From: Allopusillimonas ginsengisoli
Lineage (GTDB): Bacteria > Pseudomonadota > Gammaproteobacteria > Burkholderiales > Burkholderiaceae_B
NCBI RefSeq assembly: GCF_004153455.1
Contig: NZ_SDQE01000011.1
Coordinates: forward strand, 1-64,000
Direction: 5' to 3'
Length of the DNA stretch: 64,000 nucleotides
Positions 52,067 to 61,132 of this stretch are shown piece after piece. Made by a program: the position numbers and the translations under genes. The first letter of the stretch is position 1; each line of letters starts with the position of its first letter. The notes beneath the pieces were generated by a model that made no database searches, was not told where the DNA came from, and saw only the letters and a list, made by a program, of their open reading frames with translations.

Positions 52067-52573
52067 TCAGATCCCGGCGGGAATCTCGCGGCTTTCGGCC
52101 AGCTCGATGACGTCGCAGTTGTCACCGGGGCCGCTGCGGTCGATGATCAGGAAATCCGACACGGCTTCAAGCGCAAGCAAAGGGTGGTGCCAGACACCGG
52201 CGGCGTAGTTGACGCCCTGGTCGCCCTGGCAAACAAACAGGCGCAGGTCGTCTGGCCCTGGCGCATCACCCGCCGGCGCCACAACCACCAGATAGGGTCG
52301 GCCCGACATGGGTATGAAAGCCTGGCTGGCGTGTGGATGGCGCTCCATCATGGTGACCGCAAACGGCAGGCTGCGTGGCTGCCCTCTGAAAATAGACACA
52401 ATGGCCTTGCCGTCGGCGCCGGGATCGATATTGGCCAGATCGTGATAGCGCTCGGTATTGCCGTCGTTGATGGAGAAGTGCCTGACGGAATCAGAGGCTT
52501 CGATCACATCCCCAAATGGCGCGAAGGCTTCGCGGGTCAGCGGTTCGGCGTGGAGCTGGAGCAGAGTGGTCAA
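52067..52573 (-). CDS. allA: Ureidoglycolate lyase
   Basis: A 168-residue cupin-like enzyme that splits ureidoglycolate into glyoxylate and urea. Family tracts are [31 protein letters not shown] and [23 protein letters not shown]. It is the second gene of uraD-allA (12 bases apart). Its glyoxylate product is the substrate of the gcl operon next door. Confidence 0.94.
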   Translation of the reverse strand: MTTLLQLHAEPLTREAFAPFGDVIEASDSVRHFSINDGNTERYHDLANIDPGADGKAIVSIFRGQPRSLPFAVTMMERHPHASQAFIPMSGRPYLVVVAPAGDAPGPDDLRLFVCQGDQGVNYAAGVWHHPLLALEAVSDFLIIDRSGPGDNCDVIELAESREIPAGI

Positions 52574-52585
52574 GGCAGTGTCCTT

Positions 52586-53113
52586 TCAGTCAAACAGTGC
52601 ATCAAGGCGAAAGCGCGCAATCTTGCCGATCTCGTTCAGGCATGCCGCGAATTCGGTGTCGCGGCCATGCGTGAGTCGCACTTCGATGGTGTCCATGATC
52701 TCATAACGGCTCAAACCTTTCACGGCAATCACGAAAGGAAAACCGAAGCGCTCGCGATAGGCTGCGTTCAGCGCGCGTAGCCGCTGCAGTTCTTCTGGGC
52801 TGCATTGGTCCAGGCCTGCACCCTTTTGCTCGCTAGTGGATGATTGCGTCAGCGTGCCGCTGGCGGCTTCTTTGCCTGCCAGTTCAGGGTGGGCAAGAAT
52901 TAAATCCAGCTTGGCCTGTTCGCTGGCCTCTGCAAGCACGTCCAGCATTGCCTGATGCAGGGACGCCACGTCGGAAAACGGGCGGGCTGGCCACGCACCT
53001 CTGGCGATCCAGGGAGAGTGCTCAAAGATATCTGCGAGGCGATCCGTGAAATCGTCCTGCGGGAGCATGGATAGATCCGCCAGAGTGAGGTCTGGCACCT
53101 GGGTTTGCGTCAT
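52586..53113 (-). CDS. uraD: OHCU decarboxylase (2-oxo-4-hydroxy-4-carboxy-5-ureidoimidazoline decarboxylase)
   Basis: A 175-residue enzyme making S-allantoin from OHCU after urate oxidation. Family hallmark: LILAHPELAG, with the catalytic histidine, and a later SxxEQxxAGL tract, then RFGFPFVIAVKG. ATG 53113 is chosen; an upstream in-frame ATG at 53146 lies in the hairpin leader. No urate oxidase, HIU hydrolase or allantoinase is adjacent in this window. Confidence 0.93.
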   Translation of the reverse strand: MTQTQVPDLTLADLSMLPQDDFTDRLADIFEHSPWIARGAWPARPFSDVASLHQAMLDVLAEASEQAKLDLILAHPELAGKEAASGTLTQSSTSEQKGAGLDQCSPEELQRLRALNAAYRERFGFPFVIAVKGLSRYEIMDTIEVRLTHGRDTEFAACLNEIGKIARFRLDALFD

Positions 53114-53152
53114 ACTGTCTCGTCGTATTGGCAAGGTTGCTGGCATGCAGGG

Positions 53153-53190
53153 ATCCTGCGGCTGAAGGCAGGATGCCGCCGGTTGGCGGC
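53153..53190. repeat. Two adjacent hairpins upstream of uraD
   Basis: ATCCTGC/GCAGGAT (53153-53159 with 53168-53174) and GCCGCC-GGTT-GGCGGC (53175-53190) are back-to-back stems between azgA and uraD. They may end the azgA transcript or sit in the uraD leader; no T run follows on the minus strand. Confidence 0.5.
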
Positions 53191-53279
53191 TTCCGGGCTT
53201 GCATTAAGTGTAAGGGCTGTATGAAAAACAATTAAGCCCAAAAATGAATAAGGAATATAGGCGCTGCCGTATGCGCCCG

Positions 53280-54746
53280 TCAGATCGCCCAGCCGCCCAG
53301 ATAGAAGGCTGCCAGCGCGGCGGCGATGGCCACGGTGCCGACATTCAGCCTGCGGAAGTCGCATGCGACAACCCGTCCAATCACCAGGGTGCAAAAGCCG
53401 ATCATGATGCCGGTGACGATATTGCATGTCAGCACGATAAAGACGGCGCACGCCAGCCCGGCCAAGGCATCAACGGTGTCATCCATGTTCAGTTTTCGGA
53501 TGCTGCTGAGCATCAGCAGACCGACATACATCAGCGCGGGGGCGGTGGCATAGGCGGGCACCAGCGCGGCCAGGGGCGACACAAAAATCAGCGCGAGAAA
53601 CAGCAGGCCGATGATCGTCGTGGACAGGCCCGTGCGTGCGCCCGCTGCGACGCCGGCCGCGGATTCGATATAGGCCGCCGCCGGCGCGCCGCCCACCAGC
53701 GCCGAGAAGATGGAGCTGACCGAATCGCTGGTCAGCGCCTTGCTGCCATTGATGATCTGGCCCTTGTCGTCCAGTTGTCCAGCCTGGCCTGCCACGGCGC
53801 GGATCGTGCCGGTTGCGTCGAACACAGCCGTCATGACCAGCGCGAGCACGCTGGGAATCACGGCGGCGCTGAGTGCGCCGCGCAGGTCCATGGCGCCGAA
53901 TACGGATGTGCCCTCCGACAGTCCCAAGGAGGGCATGGCGAATACGCCGCTATATTGCACCGAGGGATCGAAGATCAGGCCAAACACGGACAAGACGAGG
54001 ATCACCAGCAGGATGCCGCCTGGCACGCGGCGCTGTTCCAGGCCGAAAATGGCGGCCAAGCCCAGCACTGACAGCAGGGCGGGTAGTTTGCCCAGGTCGC
54101 CCAGCGCGACCGGAAGCCCGGGCCCTGAATTGCTGACAACCAGGCCTACGCTGTTCGAGGCGATCAGCAGCAGAAAAAGCCCAATACCGACGCCTGTGCC
54201 ATGCGCCACGCCAGCGGGCAGTGTACGCAGTATCCAGGAACGTATGCCGGTCACCGAAATGCCCGTGAACACCAGGCCCATCAGGAAGATGGCGCCCAGC
54301 GCCACGGCGGGCGACAGGCCTTTGCCCAGCACCAGGTCGAAGGCGGTGAATGCAGTGAGCGAGATGGCACAGCCGATGGCAATGGGCAGATTGGCCCACA
54401 GCCCCATCAGCAGCGAACCAAAGGCGCTGGTCAGGCAGACGGCGATAAAGACGCCGCTGGGGTCGAAGCCGGCCTTGCCCAGCATGCCGGGCACGACAAA
54501 GATCGCGTACACCATGGCAAGAAAAGTGGTGATGCCGCCCAGGGCTTCCTGGCGCACCGAGCTGCCGCGCTGGCGTATGCCAAAGTAGCGATCCAGTCCT
54601 TCCGCAAGCCCCGCCGGGCGGCGGGTTCCCCTGGCTGGCGCAGGTGTCGCGGCCAGAGAGGCCGCGCCGACTCCCGTCCTGGTTGCGGAGGCGCCCGCAG
54701 AGACGGCCGCCGGCGCGGGTGTCATGGTGTAGTCTTGTTCCGTCAT
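53280..54746 (-). CDS. AzgA-type purine permease (adenine/guanine/hypoxanthine)
   Basis: A 488-residue NCS2-AzgA family symporter with about 12-14 spans ([47 protein letters not shown] is the family signature region). The first about 45 residues are Ala/Pro/Thr-rich and variable. It imports hypoxanthine, guanine or adenine, upstream of GuaD and XdhABC. ATG 54746 has a GAGGAG site; another ATG lies 21 bases upstream. Confidence 0.9.
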   Translation of the reverse strand: MTEQDYTMTPAPAAVSAGASATRTGVGAASLAATPAPARGTRRPAGLAEGLDRYFGIRQRGSSVRQEALGGITTFLAMVYAIFVVPGMLGKAGFDPSGVFIAVCLTSAFGSLLMGLWANLPIAIGCAISLTAFTAFDLVLGKGLSPAVALGAIFLMGLVFTGISVTGIRSWILRTLPAGVAHGTGVGIGLFLLLIASNSVGLVVSNSGPGLPVALGDLGKLPALLSVLGLAAIFGLEQRRVPGGILLVILVLSVFGLIFDPSVQYSGVFAMPSLGLSEGTSVFGAMDLRGALSAAVIPSVLALVMTAVFDATGTIRAVAGQAGQLDDKGQIINGSKALTSDSVSSIFSALVGGAPAAAYIESAAGVAAGARTGLSTTIIGLLFLALIFVSPLAALVPAYATAPALMYVGLLMLSSIRKLNMDDTVDALAGLACAVFIVLTCNIVTGIMIGFCTLVIGRVVACDFRRLNVGTVAIAAALAAFYLGGWAI

Positions 54747-54877
54747 GGTGTTTGTCTCCTCACGCATTTATCATGACCGCATCGAGGCGGGCACGGCTTC
54801 CTGATTGAAGTCGCGTTGATGTGAGACCATTTTATGGACCGGATTGCGAGCCCTTATTTCGCTCGTGGTGATGAAGG

Positions 54878-54937
54878 TTATCCATCCGCGCTGATGTGCC
54901 GTTTGCGCAGCGGGGCGTCGAAATCCGGGCGTTTCAT
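54878..54937 (-). CDS. Possible leader peptide upstream of purine permease
   Basis: A 19-codon frame (MKRPDFDAPLRKRHISADG) begins at ATG 54937 with a weak CAGG site and ends at 54878, about 130 bases before azgA. It is basic and has no known family. Short frames like this occur by chance, so treat it as tentative. Confidence 0.2.
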   Translation of the reverse strand: MKRPDFDAPLRKRHISADG

Positions 54938-55009
54938 AGTGGTTTGCCTGCGGGAGAACGCATCGGACAAGGCCATAAGGCCACCACTATATGTATTTGT
55001 CTATTCCGC

Positions 55010-55933
55010 TTATGTGCACAGGCGCGCGGCAACCTCGGCGATGCGGCGGCGCAGCCAGACGATTTCGCGGGCATTGTGCGAACGCTTGTGCCACAGTTGG
55101 TAAAAACGCATGGGCGGGAAGGCAAACGGCGAATCGAGCACGGTCACGGGCAGATAGCGTGCATAGTGCTGGGCGAACTGGCGGCCTGTCGTGAAGACCA
55201 GGTCGGTGGACATGAGCACATACGGAACCAGGCCGAAGTACGGGATGGTCATGTGAATGTTGCGCTGCACCCCGTGTTCGGCCAGGCAGCCGTCGATGAA
55301 GCTGGCGCGTTCCGACACATACGGCGTTGGGGCCAGATGCTTCATTTGCAGATAGTGTTCCATCGAAATGCCCTTGCTCGCCAGCGGATGCTGATTGCCC
55401 AGCATGCACACGACTTCGTCTTCGAACAGCCGCGAAGTATGCAATTGCGGCGGTGGGGCGAGCCAGTTGCCGACAACGATATCCAGATTGCCGTTCTCCA
55501 GCGCGCTCTGGTAGTCGAAATCGGCATTGATGGGATGAACCATCAACTTGGTGGAGGGCGCCTGCTTGCTGAGCATTTCGGCAATATTGGGCAGGAAGAG
55601 GGCATCGAGGTAGTCGGGCGCGCCCACCCGGAACACCCGCTCGGATTCCTGTGGCGAGAACTCGGCAGTGGGCTGGGTGATCTGGTCGATGGCCGCCAGT
55701 GCTTCGTTGGCGTGCGCCAACAGCTCGTGCCCGCGCTCGGTGGCCACCATACCTGTTTTGCAGCGCACAAGCAGTGGATCGCCGGTAATGCTGCGCAGCC
55801 GCCGCAACGAGTTGCTGACGGCCGGCTGCGAAAGCCGGAGTTTTATTGCGGCGCGGGAAACGCTTTGCTCGGTCAACAACACTTGCAGCACCCGCAGCAA
55901 AGACGTTTCAAGCTGTTCACGATGTCGTTCCAT
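55010..55933 (-). CDS. LysR-family regulator of xdh locus (paralogue 1)
   Basis: A 307-residue LTTR divergent from xdhABC. It shares long tracts with the LysR gene at 62593: LRRLRxxxGDPLLVR, a LDIVVGNW strand, DLVFTTGRQFAQHYA and FPPMRFYQLWH. It likely regulates xdh or azgA in response to a purine or urate. A palindrome at 56025-56040 sits between it and xdhA. Confidence 0.93.
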   Translation of the reverse strand: MERHREQLETSLLRVLQVLLTEQSVSRAAIKLRLSQPAVSNSLRRLRSITGDPLLVRCKTGMVATERGHELLAHANEALAAIDQITQPTAEFSPQESERVFRVGAPDYLDALFLPNIAEMLSKQAPSTKLMVHPINADFDYQSALENGNLDIVVGNWLAPPPQLHTSRLFEDEVVCMLGNQHPLASKGISMEHYLQMKHLAPTPYVSERASFIDGCLAEHGVQRNIHMTIPYFGLVPYVLMSTDLVFTTGRQFAQHYARYLPVTVLDSPFAFPPMRFYQLWHKRSHNAREIVWLRRRIAEVAARLCT

Positions 55934-56024
55934 CAGGATATTATGCTTGATATAGGCGCAGGGTATGGCCGATTGCCGGATCGGCCTGCGTACGGGCGTC
56001 TCGACATTGCTTCGTCATGATATC

Positions 56025-56040
56025 GCACATCATGATGTGC
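56025..56040. promoter_or_regulatory. Palindromic operator before xdhA
   Basis: GCACATCATGATGTGC is a perfect 16-base palindrome in the lysR/xdhA intergenic region, about 62 bases before the xdhA ATG and 92 from lysR. It probably binds the adjacent LysR protein or another purine-responsive regulator. Confidence 0.55.
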
Positions 56041-56102
56041 AAATGCCGCGAACGCCAGCCGGTGTTACTTTGACTGAAACTTCAGAATATACAGGGTTAG
56101 TC

Positions 56103-57587
56103 ATGGAGACACAGAATATCCGTTTCTATTATCGCGGCAAGGTGCAAGAGGCAAGCGGGCAATCCCCCACCCGAACGCTGCTGCAGTATTTGCGCGAAGA
56201 TCTGCGCTGCACCGGCACCAAGGAAGGCTGCGCCGAGGGCGACTGCGGCGCCTGTACGGTCGTGGTGGGCGAGCTGGACAACAAGGGCGATGTCGACCTG
56301 CGTGCCGTCAACGCCTGTATTCAGTTCCTGCCCGCGCTCGACGGCAAGGCGGTCTTTACGGTAGAAGACCTGCGCCAGCCCGACGGCAGTCTGCATCCCG
56401 TCCAGAAAGCGCTGGTCGATCTGCACGCGTCGCAATGCGGGTTCTGCACGCCGGGCTTTGTGATGTCGTTGTGGGGTATGTACCTGGATCACAAGCCAGG
56501 CGATCCCCCGCCCAGCCGCCAGCATATCGAGAATGTACTTTCCGGCAACTTGTGCCGGTGCACCGGCTACCGGCCGATCGTTGATGCCGCCGAGGCCATG
56601 TTCGACATGCCGGCTGTGCCGCTGGACCGCAAAGCCCTGGCCGCCCGGCTCAAGACGCTGGAGCGCGATGTGCCGCTTACCTACCAGCATGGCGATCAGG
56701 TGTTTCATGCGCCTCGTACGCTGGCCCAACTGGCCCAGTTGCGTGTCGCGCATCCACAGGCCCGCATACTGGCCGGCAGCACCGATGTGGGATTGTGGGT
56801 GACCAAACAGCTCAGGCATTTGCCCGAACTCATCTATATCGGCCAGGTCGCGGAACTGCGCGAGATGTCGGACGATGGAAAAGAACTCTACATTGGGGCC
56901 GGCGTCCTGCTGAATGACGCCTACGGCGAGCTGGTGTCGCATTACAGCGAGCTGGACGAAATGCATCGACGCTTCGCCTCTTATCCCATACGCAATGCCG
57001 GCACATTGGGCGGCAACGTTGCCAATGGTTCGCCAATAGGCGATTCCATGCCCGCGTTGATCGTGCTGGGTACGCGCATCGTGCTTCGCCAGGGCGAGCG
57101 TGTGCGTGAAATGCCGCTTGAGGACTTCTATCTGGATTACCAGAAGAATGCCATGGAGCAAGGCGAATTCGTGCAGGGCATCAAGGTGCCCTTGCCCAGG
57201 CCTGCACAGCGTTTCCGCACGTATAAATTATCCAAGCGCTTTGATCAGGACATTTCCGCCGTGTGCGCGGCGTTTGCGATCACGCTGGATGACCGGGACA
57301 TCATTACGGATGCGCGCATCGCGTTTGGCGGTGTGGCGGCCACACCCAAGCGCGCCGCGCTGGCTGAACAGGCATTGCTGGGGCAGCCCTGGGCACAAGA
57401 GGCAGCCTCTGCCGCCATGGACGCACTGGGCCAGGATTACACCCCCTTGTCCGACATGCGCGCCAGCAGTGCTTACCGGCACACGACGGTAAAGAATCTG
57501 CTGCAGCGCTTCTTTCTGGAAACCCGGCCGCAGGCGCCGCTGGAACCCGCGCAGACCAGTGTGTTCGCCTGCGCGGTTGCATCCTGA
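56103..57587 (+). CDS. xdhA: Xanthine dehydrogenase small subunit (XdhA)
   Basis: A 494-residue subunit with [2Fe-2S] and FAD domains. First cluster region: CAEGDCGAC with Cys43, Cys48 and Cys51; second: SQCGFCTPGF and GNLCRCTGY. FAD domain starts near 190 (ARILAGSTDVGLWVTK). It transfers electrons from the Mo subunit to NAD. METQNIRF at 56103 is the first start with a AGGG site; the frame upstream is not coding. Followed by xdhB after 9 bases. Confidence 0.95.
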   Translation: METQNIRFYYRGKVQEASGQSPTRTLLQYLREDLRCTGTKEGCAEGDCGACTVVVGELDNKGDVDLRAVNACIQFLPALDGKAVFTVEDLRQPDGSLHPVQKALVDLHASQCGFCTPGFVMSLWGMYLDHKPGDPPPSRQHIENVLSGNLCRCTGYRPIVDAAEAMFDMPAVPLDRKALAARLKTLERDVPLTYQHGDQVFHAPRTLAQLAQLRVAHPQARILAGSTDVGLWVTKQLRHLPELIYIGQVAELREMSDDGKELYIGAGVLLNDAYGELVSHYSELDEMHRRFASYPIRNAGTLGGNVANGSPIGDSMPALIVLGTRIVLRQGERVREMPLEDFYLDYQKNAMEQGEFVQGIKVPLPRPAQRFRTYKLSKRFDQDISAVCAAFAITLDDRDIITDARIAFGGVAATPKRAALAEQALLGQPWAQEAASAAMDALGQDYTPLSDMRASSAYRHTTVKNLLQRFFLETRPQAPLEPAQTSVFACAVAS

Positions 57588-57596
57588 GGGGACGAA

Positions 57597-59945
57597 ATGA
57601 ATACGCAAGTAGAAGCTTTCATGGCGCAGCCGGTGACGGTTGGCGACACCAGGGCCACCGGCAAGAGCCTGGTGCACGAATCGGCCGACCTGCACGTCAG
57701 TGGCGAGGCCACCTATACCGACGATATTCCTGAATTGATCGGAACGCTGCATGCCGCGCTGGGCCTGTCGGCCAAGGCGCATGCGCGTGTCGTATCCATG
57801 GATCTGGAGCCGGTGCGGCAGGCCGCGGGCGTGGTTGCCGTGCTGACTGCGCAGGATATTCCGGGCGAAAACAATTGCGGCCCGGTCCTTCACGATGATC
57901 CTTTGCTGGCCGATGGCCTGGTGCAATACATCGGCCAGCCCATGTTTTTGGTGGTCGCCGATAGCCACGACGCCGCCCGCCGCGCGGCGCGCATGGCCAG
58001 GGTGGAGTATGAAGAGAAACCGGCCGTGCTGTCGCCCCAGCAGGCCAAGGCCGAGCAGTCCATGGTGCTGCCGCCGATGTGCCTGACGCGGGGCGATGCC
58101 TGCCGGGCAATTGAAGCGGCGCCCCATCGCCTGACCGGCACCTTTGAGTGCAATGGCCAGGAGCAGTTTTACCTGGAAGGACAGATCGCTTATGCCGTGC
58201 CCAGGGAAAGCCATGGCGTGCATGTGTGGTGTTCCACCCAGCATCCCAGCGAAATGCAGGCGCTGATTGCGCATTCGCTGAATTGGCAGTCGCACCAGGT
58301 GCTGGTTGAATGTCGGCGCATGGGCGGCGGCTTTGGCGGCAAGGAATCGCAGTCAGCGCTATTCGCCTGCCTGGCTTCGATCAGCGCGACACGCCTGCGT
58401 CGTCCCGTCAAGCTGCGCGCCGATCGCGACGACGACATGATGATCACCGGCAAGCGCCACGGCTTCTTTTACGAGTACGACGTTGGCTACGACGACGAGG
58501 GCCGTATCCTGGGCGTGACACTGGACATGACCTTGCGCGCCGGTTTTTCGGCTGATTTGTCCGAGGCGGTGGCCACGCGCGCCGTGTGCCACTTTGATAA
58601 TGCCTACTATGTGCCCGATGTCGAGATCAAAGCCATGTGCGGCAAGACTCATACTCAATCGAACACGGCTTTTCGGGGTTTCGGCGGACCGCAGGGCGCG
58701 CTGATGATGGAAGTGCTGCTCGACATGATAGGGCGCAAGCTGGCGCGCGATCCGCTGGACATCCGGCGCGTGAACTTTTACGGGATCGAAGACCGCAACA
58801 CGACACCTTACGGCCAGATCGTTGTGGACAATATCCTGCATCCTCTGGTGGATCAGCTGGAGACAGAAAGCGATTATCGTGCACGCCGCCAGGCCGTGCT
58901 GGACTTCAATCGCAGCAGCCCGATACTCAAGCGCGGGCTAGCGCTCACGCCCGTGAAATTCGGTATTTCCTTTAACGTGCCCGCCTTCAACCAGGCCGGC
59001 GCACTGGTGCATGTGTACCGCGACGGTTCGGTGCTGGTCAATCACGGCGGCACGGAAATGGGCCAGGGCCTCAATACCAAAGTGGCCCAGGTGGCTGCGG
59101 CCGAACTGGGCCTGGATCTGGATCGGGTGCGCGTCACCGCGACCGATACCAGCAAGATCGCCAATACCTCGGCCACGGCGGCCTCCACGGGCACGGATCT
59201 GAACGGCAAGGCTGCGCAGGATGCCGCCGTGAAGATACGGCGTCGTCTCGCCAAGGCCGCGGTTGCAAAATGGGGCGGCAGGCCCGACGAAGTGGTATTC
59301 GTCGACAACCATGTCATCGTGAATGGGCAGCGGCTGCCTTTTGTCGAGGTGGTGGATGCCGCCTACTGGGCGCAGGTCCAATTGTGGTCCGAAGGCTTTT
59401 ACGCCACGCCGGGCATACGATGGGACAAGAAGACCATGTCGGGCAAGCCCTTTTATTACTACGCCTATGGCGCGGCGGTGTCCGAGGTGATTATTGACAC
59501 GCTGACCGGCGAATGGAAGCTGCTGCGCGCCGATGCCCTGCACGATGTAGGCCGCTCCATCAATCCGGCCATCGATATCGGCCAGGTCGAAGGCGCGTTC
59601 ATCCAGGGCATGGGCTGGCTGACGATGGAAGAACTGTTCTGGAACAAGGAGGGGCGGCTGATGACGCACGCCCCGTCCACCTACAAGATTCCCGCCGTCA
59701 GCGACTGCCCCGCAGACTTTCGTGTCAAGCTGTTCGACAACCGCAACGTCAAGGACAGCATTCATCGTTCCAAGGCGGTAGGCGAACCACCGCTGCTCCT
59801 GCCTTTCAGCGTTTTCAATGCCATTCGTGACGCAGTCGCCAGCGTAGGCGACTATCGCCACGAACCGCCGTTGAATGCGCCCGCCACGCCAGAGGCTATT
59901 CTCAACGCGGTGATGGCGGTGCGTGGGCTGGGAGCACGGTCGTGA
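57597..59945 (+). CDS. xdhB: Xanthine dehydrogenase molybdopterin subunit (XdhB)
   Basis: A 782-residue catalytic subunit oxidising hypoxanthine/xanthine to urate. Signatures: GGGFGGKESQ, FRGFGGPQGALMME, GGTEMGQGLNTKVAQ, and the catalytic glutamate in SKAVGEPPLLLP. It has a GAGGGG site. Paired with xdhA and xdhC. Confidence 0.96.
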   Translation: MNTQVEAFMAQPVTVGDTRATGKSLVHESADLHVSGEATYTDDIPELIGTLHAALGLSAKAHARVVSMDLEPVRQAAGVVAVLTAQDIPGENNCGPVLHDDPLLADGLVQYIGQPMFLVVADSHDAARRAARMARVEYEEKPAVLSPQQAKAEQSMVLPPMCLTRGDACRAIEAAPHRLTGTFECNGQEQFYLEGQIAYAVPRESHGVHVWCSTQHPSEMQALIAHSLNWQSHQVLVECRRMGGGFGGKESQSALFACLASISATRLRRPVKLRADRDDDMMITGKRHGFFYEYDVGYDDEGRILGVTLDMTLRAGFSADLSEAVATRAVCHFDNAYYVPDVEIKAMCGKTHTQSNTAFRGFGGPQGALMMEVLLDMIGRKLARDPLDIRRVNFYGIEDRNTTPYGQIVVDNILHPLVDQLETESDYRARRQAVLDFNRSSPILKRGLALTPVKFGISFNVPAFNQAGALVHVYRDGSVLVNHGGTEMGQGLNTKVAQVAAAELGLDLDRVRVTATDTSKIANTSATAASTGTDLNGKAAQDAAVKIRRRLAKAAVAKWGGRPDEVVFVDNHVIVNGQRLPFVEVVDAAYWAQVQLWSEGFYATPGIRWDKKTMSGKPFYYYAYGAAVSEVIIDTLTGEWKLLRADALHDVGRSINPAIDIGQVEGAFIQGMGWLTMEELFWNKEGRLMTHAPSTYKIPAVSDCPADFRVKLFDNRNVKDSIHRSKAVGEPPLLLPFSVFNAIRDAVASVGDYRHEPPLNAPATPEAILNAVMAVRGLGARS

Positions 59946-61132
59946 ACACTTGGCTCACGCAGGCATTGCGATTGATCGGGGCGGGCGAGCGCGCCGTGCT
60001 GGTCACGGTTGCCCGGGCCGAGGGATCGACGCCGCGCGAAGCGGGCGCCAAGATGCTGGTGTCCGCGAGCCAGCAATGGGACACCATAGGAGGCGGTCAT
60101 CTGGAGTGGCGCGCGCTGGATCTTGCCCGCACCATGCTGCGCGGCCAGGCGCTGGATGCTGCGTGCAAGGTTGAGCGCATGCCATTGGGCCCCAGCCTGG
60201 GGCAGTGCTGCGGCGGTGCCGCCACGCTGGTCTTTGAGCTGCTTGCACAAGCGGATGCAGAATGGCTGCAGGCGCTCGACACGGCCTTGCGCGGCCGACG
60301 CGCCTGTGTGCGCCAGCGTACGGTCAGCGATGAGCAGGGCCGGCCCGTGACGAGTCAGGTGGTGCTATTGGATGCCGATGCCGGCAACGTGCTGAGAACG
60401 CAGGGAAGCCATGAGCGTGCCGCGCCGTCGGCGCAGCCTTTATCGGAGGCGCCCGCATGGCCAGCGCAGAGCCTGCCCGCTCGCACAAGCGCCCACCGCG
60501 CTTCAGTGCCCTCTGCGCCAGAAACGTGCGTTCTCGCCAGCGTTGACGGGCGGCTCGTCATGGCGGAGCGACTGGCGCCGCCTGGCCTGCATATCGTCTT
60601 GTTTGGCGCGGGACATGTCGGCCAGGCCATTGTCCGGGTGCTGTCCAGCCTGCCGTGTACCATTAGCTGGGTGGACGAGCGCGATGCGCAGTTTCCCGCC
60701 GAGATCCCCGCCCATGTCGAGATCGAAGCCACCGACACGCCCGAGGCGGTGGTGGCCCAGGCGCCGGCAGGCAGCTGTTTTTTGGTGATGACGCATTGCC
60801 ATGCGCTGGACCAGCGGCTGTGCCAGCATATCTTCAAGCGCGATGATTTTGCCTACTTTGGCCTGATTGGTTCGCTGACCAAACGGCGCAAATTCGAGCG
60901 ACGGCTAGCCGAGCGTGGGGTGGACCCGCGGCGCTTTGCGCAGATGGTTTGCCCGATCGGTATCGAAGGCATTCACGGCAAGGCGCCGGAAGTGATCGCC
61001 ATTTCGGTGGTGGCCGAACTGCTGCGCGTTAACGAGCAACGGCAGGCTGCCTTGCAATTCCCATCCACACCGGCCGCCAGCGTGGCAACGCAGATGTCTG
61101 CGTTTGCCGATGAGCTGGTGTATGTCCATTGA
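59942..61132 (+). CDS. xdhC: XdhC, molybdenum cofactor sulfuration/insertion protein
   Basis: A 396-residue accessory protein that delivers sulfurated molybdopterin to XdhB. N-terminal XdhC/CoxI domain (GERAVLVTVARAEGSTPREAGAKMLVS; ECC-like GQCCGGAA) and a C-terminal Rossmann domain (FGAGHVGQAIVRVLSSL). About 55 residues between them (roughly 140-195) are Ala/Pro/Ser-rich and look like an inserted linker, making this protein longer than most. GTG 59942 overlaps the xdhB stop. Confidence 0.94.
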   Translation: MNTWLTQALRLIGAGERAVLVTVARAEGSTPREAGAKMLVSASQQWDTIGGGHLEWRALDLARTMLRGQALDAACKVERMPLGPSLGQCCGGAATLVFELLAQADAEWLQALDTALRGRRACVRQRTVSDEQGRPVTSQVVLLDADAGNVLRTQGSHERAAPSAQPLSEAPAWPAQSLPARTSAHRASVPSAPETCVLASVDGRLVMAERLAPPGLHIVLFGAGHVGQAIVRVLSSLPCTISWVDERDAQFPAEIPAHVEIEATDTPEAVVAQAPAGSCFLVMTHCHALDQRLCQHIFKRDDFAYFGLIGSLTKRRKFERRLAERGVDPRRFAQMVCPIGIEGIHGKAPEVIAISVVAELLRVNEQRQAALQFPSTPAASVATQMSAFADELVYVH

